From Synergistales bacterium (GTDB lineage: Bacteria; Synergistota; Synergistia; Synergistales; Aminobacteriaceae): 5,167 nucleotides of DNA. Numbering within the stretch: position 1 is the first letter of the stretch; the number at the start of each line of letters is the position of its first letter. The notes under the pieces were generated by a model. It did not search any database, had not been told where the DNA came from, and saw nothing but the letters and a program-made list of their open reading frames with translations. Both the position numbers and the translations under genes were made by a program. This document shows positions 4,882-5,167 of this stretch, one piece after another. The stretch lies in NCBI GenBank assembly GCA_026002715.1, contig BOCC01000140.1, positions 1 through 5,167 of the forward strand, written 5' to 3'.

Positions 4882-5167
4882 TCAGTTAGCTATTTCGATA
4901 CCCATTGAACGAGCGGTACCCTCAATCATACGCATAGCCGCCTCGACATCATTGGCGTTGAGGTCCTGCCTCTTGAGCTCGGCTATTTCCTTGATCTTAG
5001 ATCGCGGAATTTGGCCGACTTTCGTTTTGTTCGGCACGCCGGAGCCTGATTCCACGCCGGCCGCCTTCTTGAGAAGAACGCTCGCCGGCGGAGTCTTGAG
5101 CTCAAAAGAAAAACTTCTGTCGGCATACACGGTAATGATGGCCGGGATAATCATCCCGGGCTGATCG
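4882..5167 (-). CDS. rplK: 50S ribosomal protein L11 (5' end cut by window)
   Basis: The last 94 residues are present, ending GIEIAN and TGA at 4882-4884; about 45-50 N-terminal residues, including the Pro-rich thiostrepton-region motif, lie beyond the right edge. The visible part has [19 protein letters not shown], then [17 protein letters not shown] and the C-terminal rRNA-binding [10 protein letters not shown]11 binds the GTPase-associated centre of 23S rRNA. The internal ATG at 5152-5154 is not the start, because the frame continues upstream to the edge and homologues continue there. It is first in the visible rplK-rplA-rplJ-rplL order. Confidence 0.97.
   Translation of the reverse strand, partial: DQPGMIIPAIITVYADRSFSFELKTPPASVLLKKAAGVESGSGVPNKTKVGQIPRSKIKEIAELKRQDLNANDVEAAMRMIEGTARSMGIEIAN

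Overview
The window carries, from left to right: a minus-strand gene for a DUF2130 protein cut by the left edge (1-1220); a 460-base divergent regulatory region (1221-1683); a plus-strand gene for a YkvI-family membrane transporter (1684-2829); and, facing it across a bidirectional terminator, the minus-strand ribosomal-protein cluster rplK-rplA-rplJ-rplL (L11, L1, L10, L7/L12), with rplK cut by the right edge. It is bacterial chromosome. The ribosomal proteins, strong AGGAGG-type Shine-Dalgarno sequences and intrinsic terminators suggest a Firmicutes-like or Synergistota-like anaerobe. That placement is a low-confidence impression from protein flavour, not a computed result.

The most interesting part is the untranslated leader of the transporter. 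A near-consensus sigma-70 promoter (TTGACA, 18 bases, TAAAAT) at 1407-1436 is followed by an unannotated 28-codon ORF (1488-1574). Fifteen of its residues are Leu, Ile or Val, including the uninterrupted run LLVVII. It is followed by a strong terminator hairpin (1598-1627 plus a T-tract) whose 5' arm can instead pair with 1545-1559 to form an antiterminator. This is the layout of a classical ilv/leu ribosome-mediated attenuator, but it sits in front of a transporter of a poorly characterised family and not a biosynthetic operon. It predicts that the transporter is made when charged branched-chain tRNAs are scarce, and so probably handles branched-chain amino acids.

A second attenuator lies in the rplA-rplJ gap. 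It is a recognisable L10 leader, the binding site for the L10(L12)4 complex, with a terminator whose 5' arm is exactly complementary over 8 bases to an upstream segment. Between it and the rplJ ribosome-binding site is an AT-rich 8-bp tandem repeat. rplL is followed at once by a terminator and a convergent unrelated gene, so rpoB does not follow in the usual rplKAJL-rpoBC order.

The DUF2130 gene encodes a CxxC motif, a long coiled coil and a PD-(D/E)XK-like nuclease domain. It appears to be transcribed from an extended -10 promoter that nearly overlaps the transporter promoter, with a roughly 155-base 5' UTR holding two inverted repeats and a possible 19-codon hydrophobic upstream ORF.
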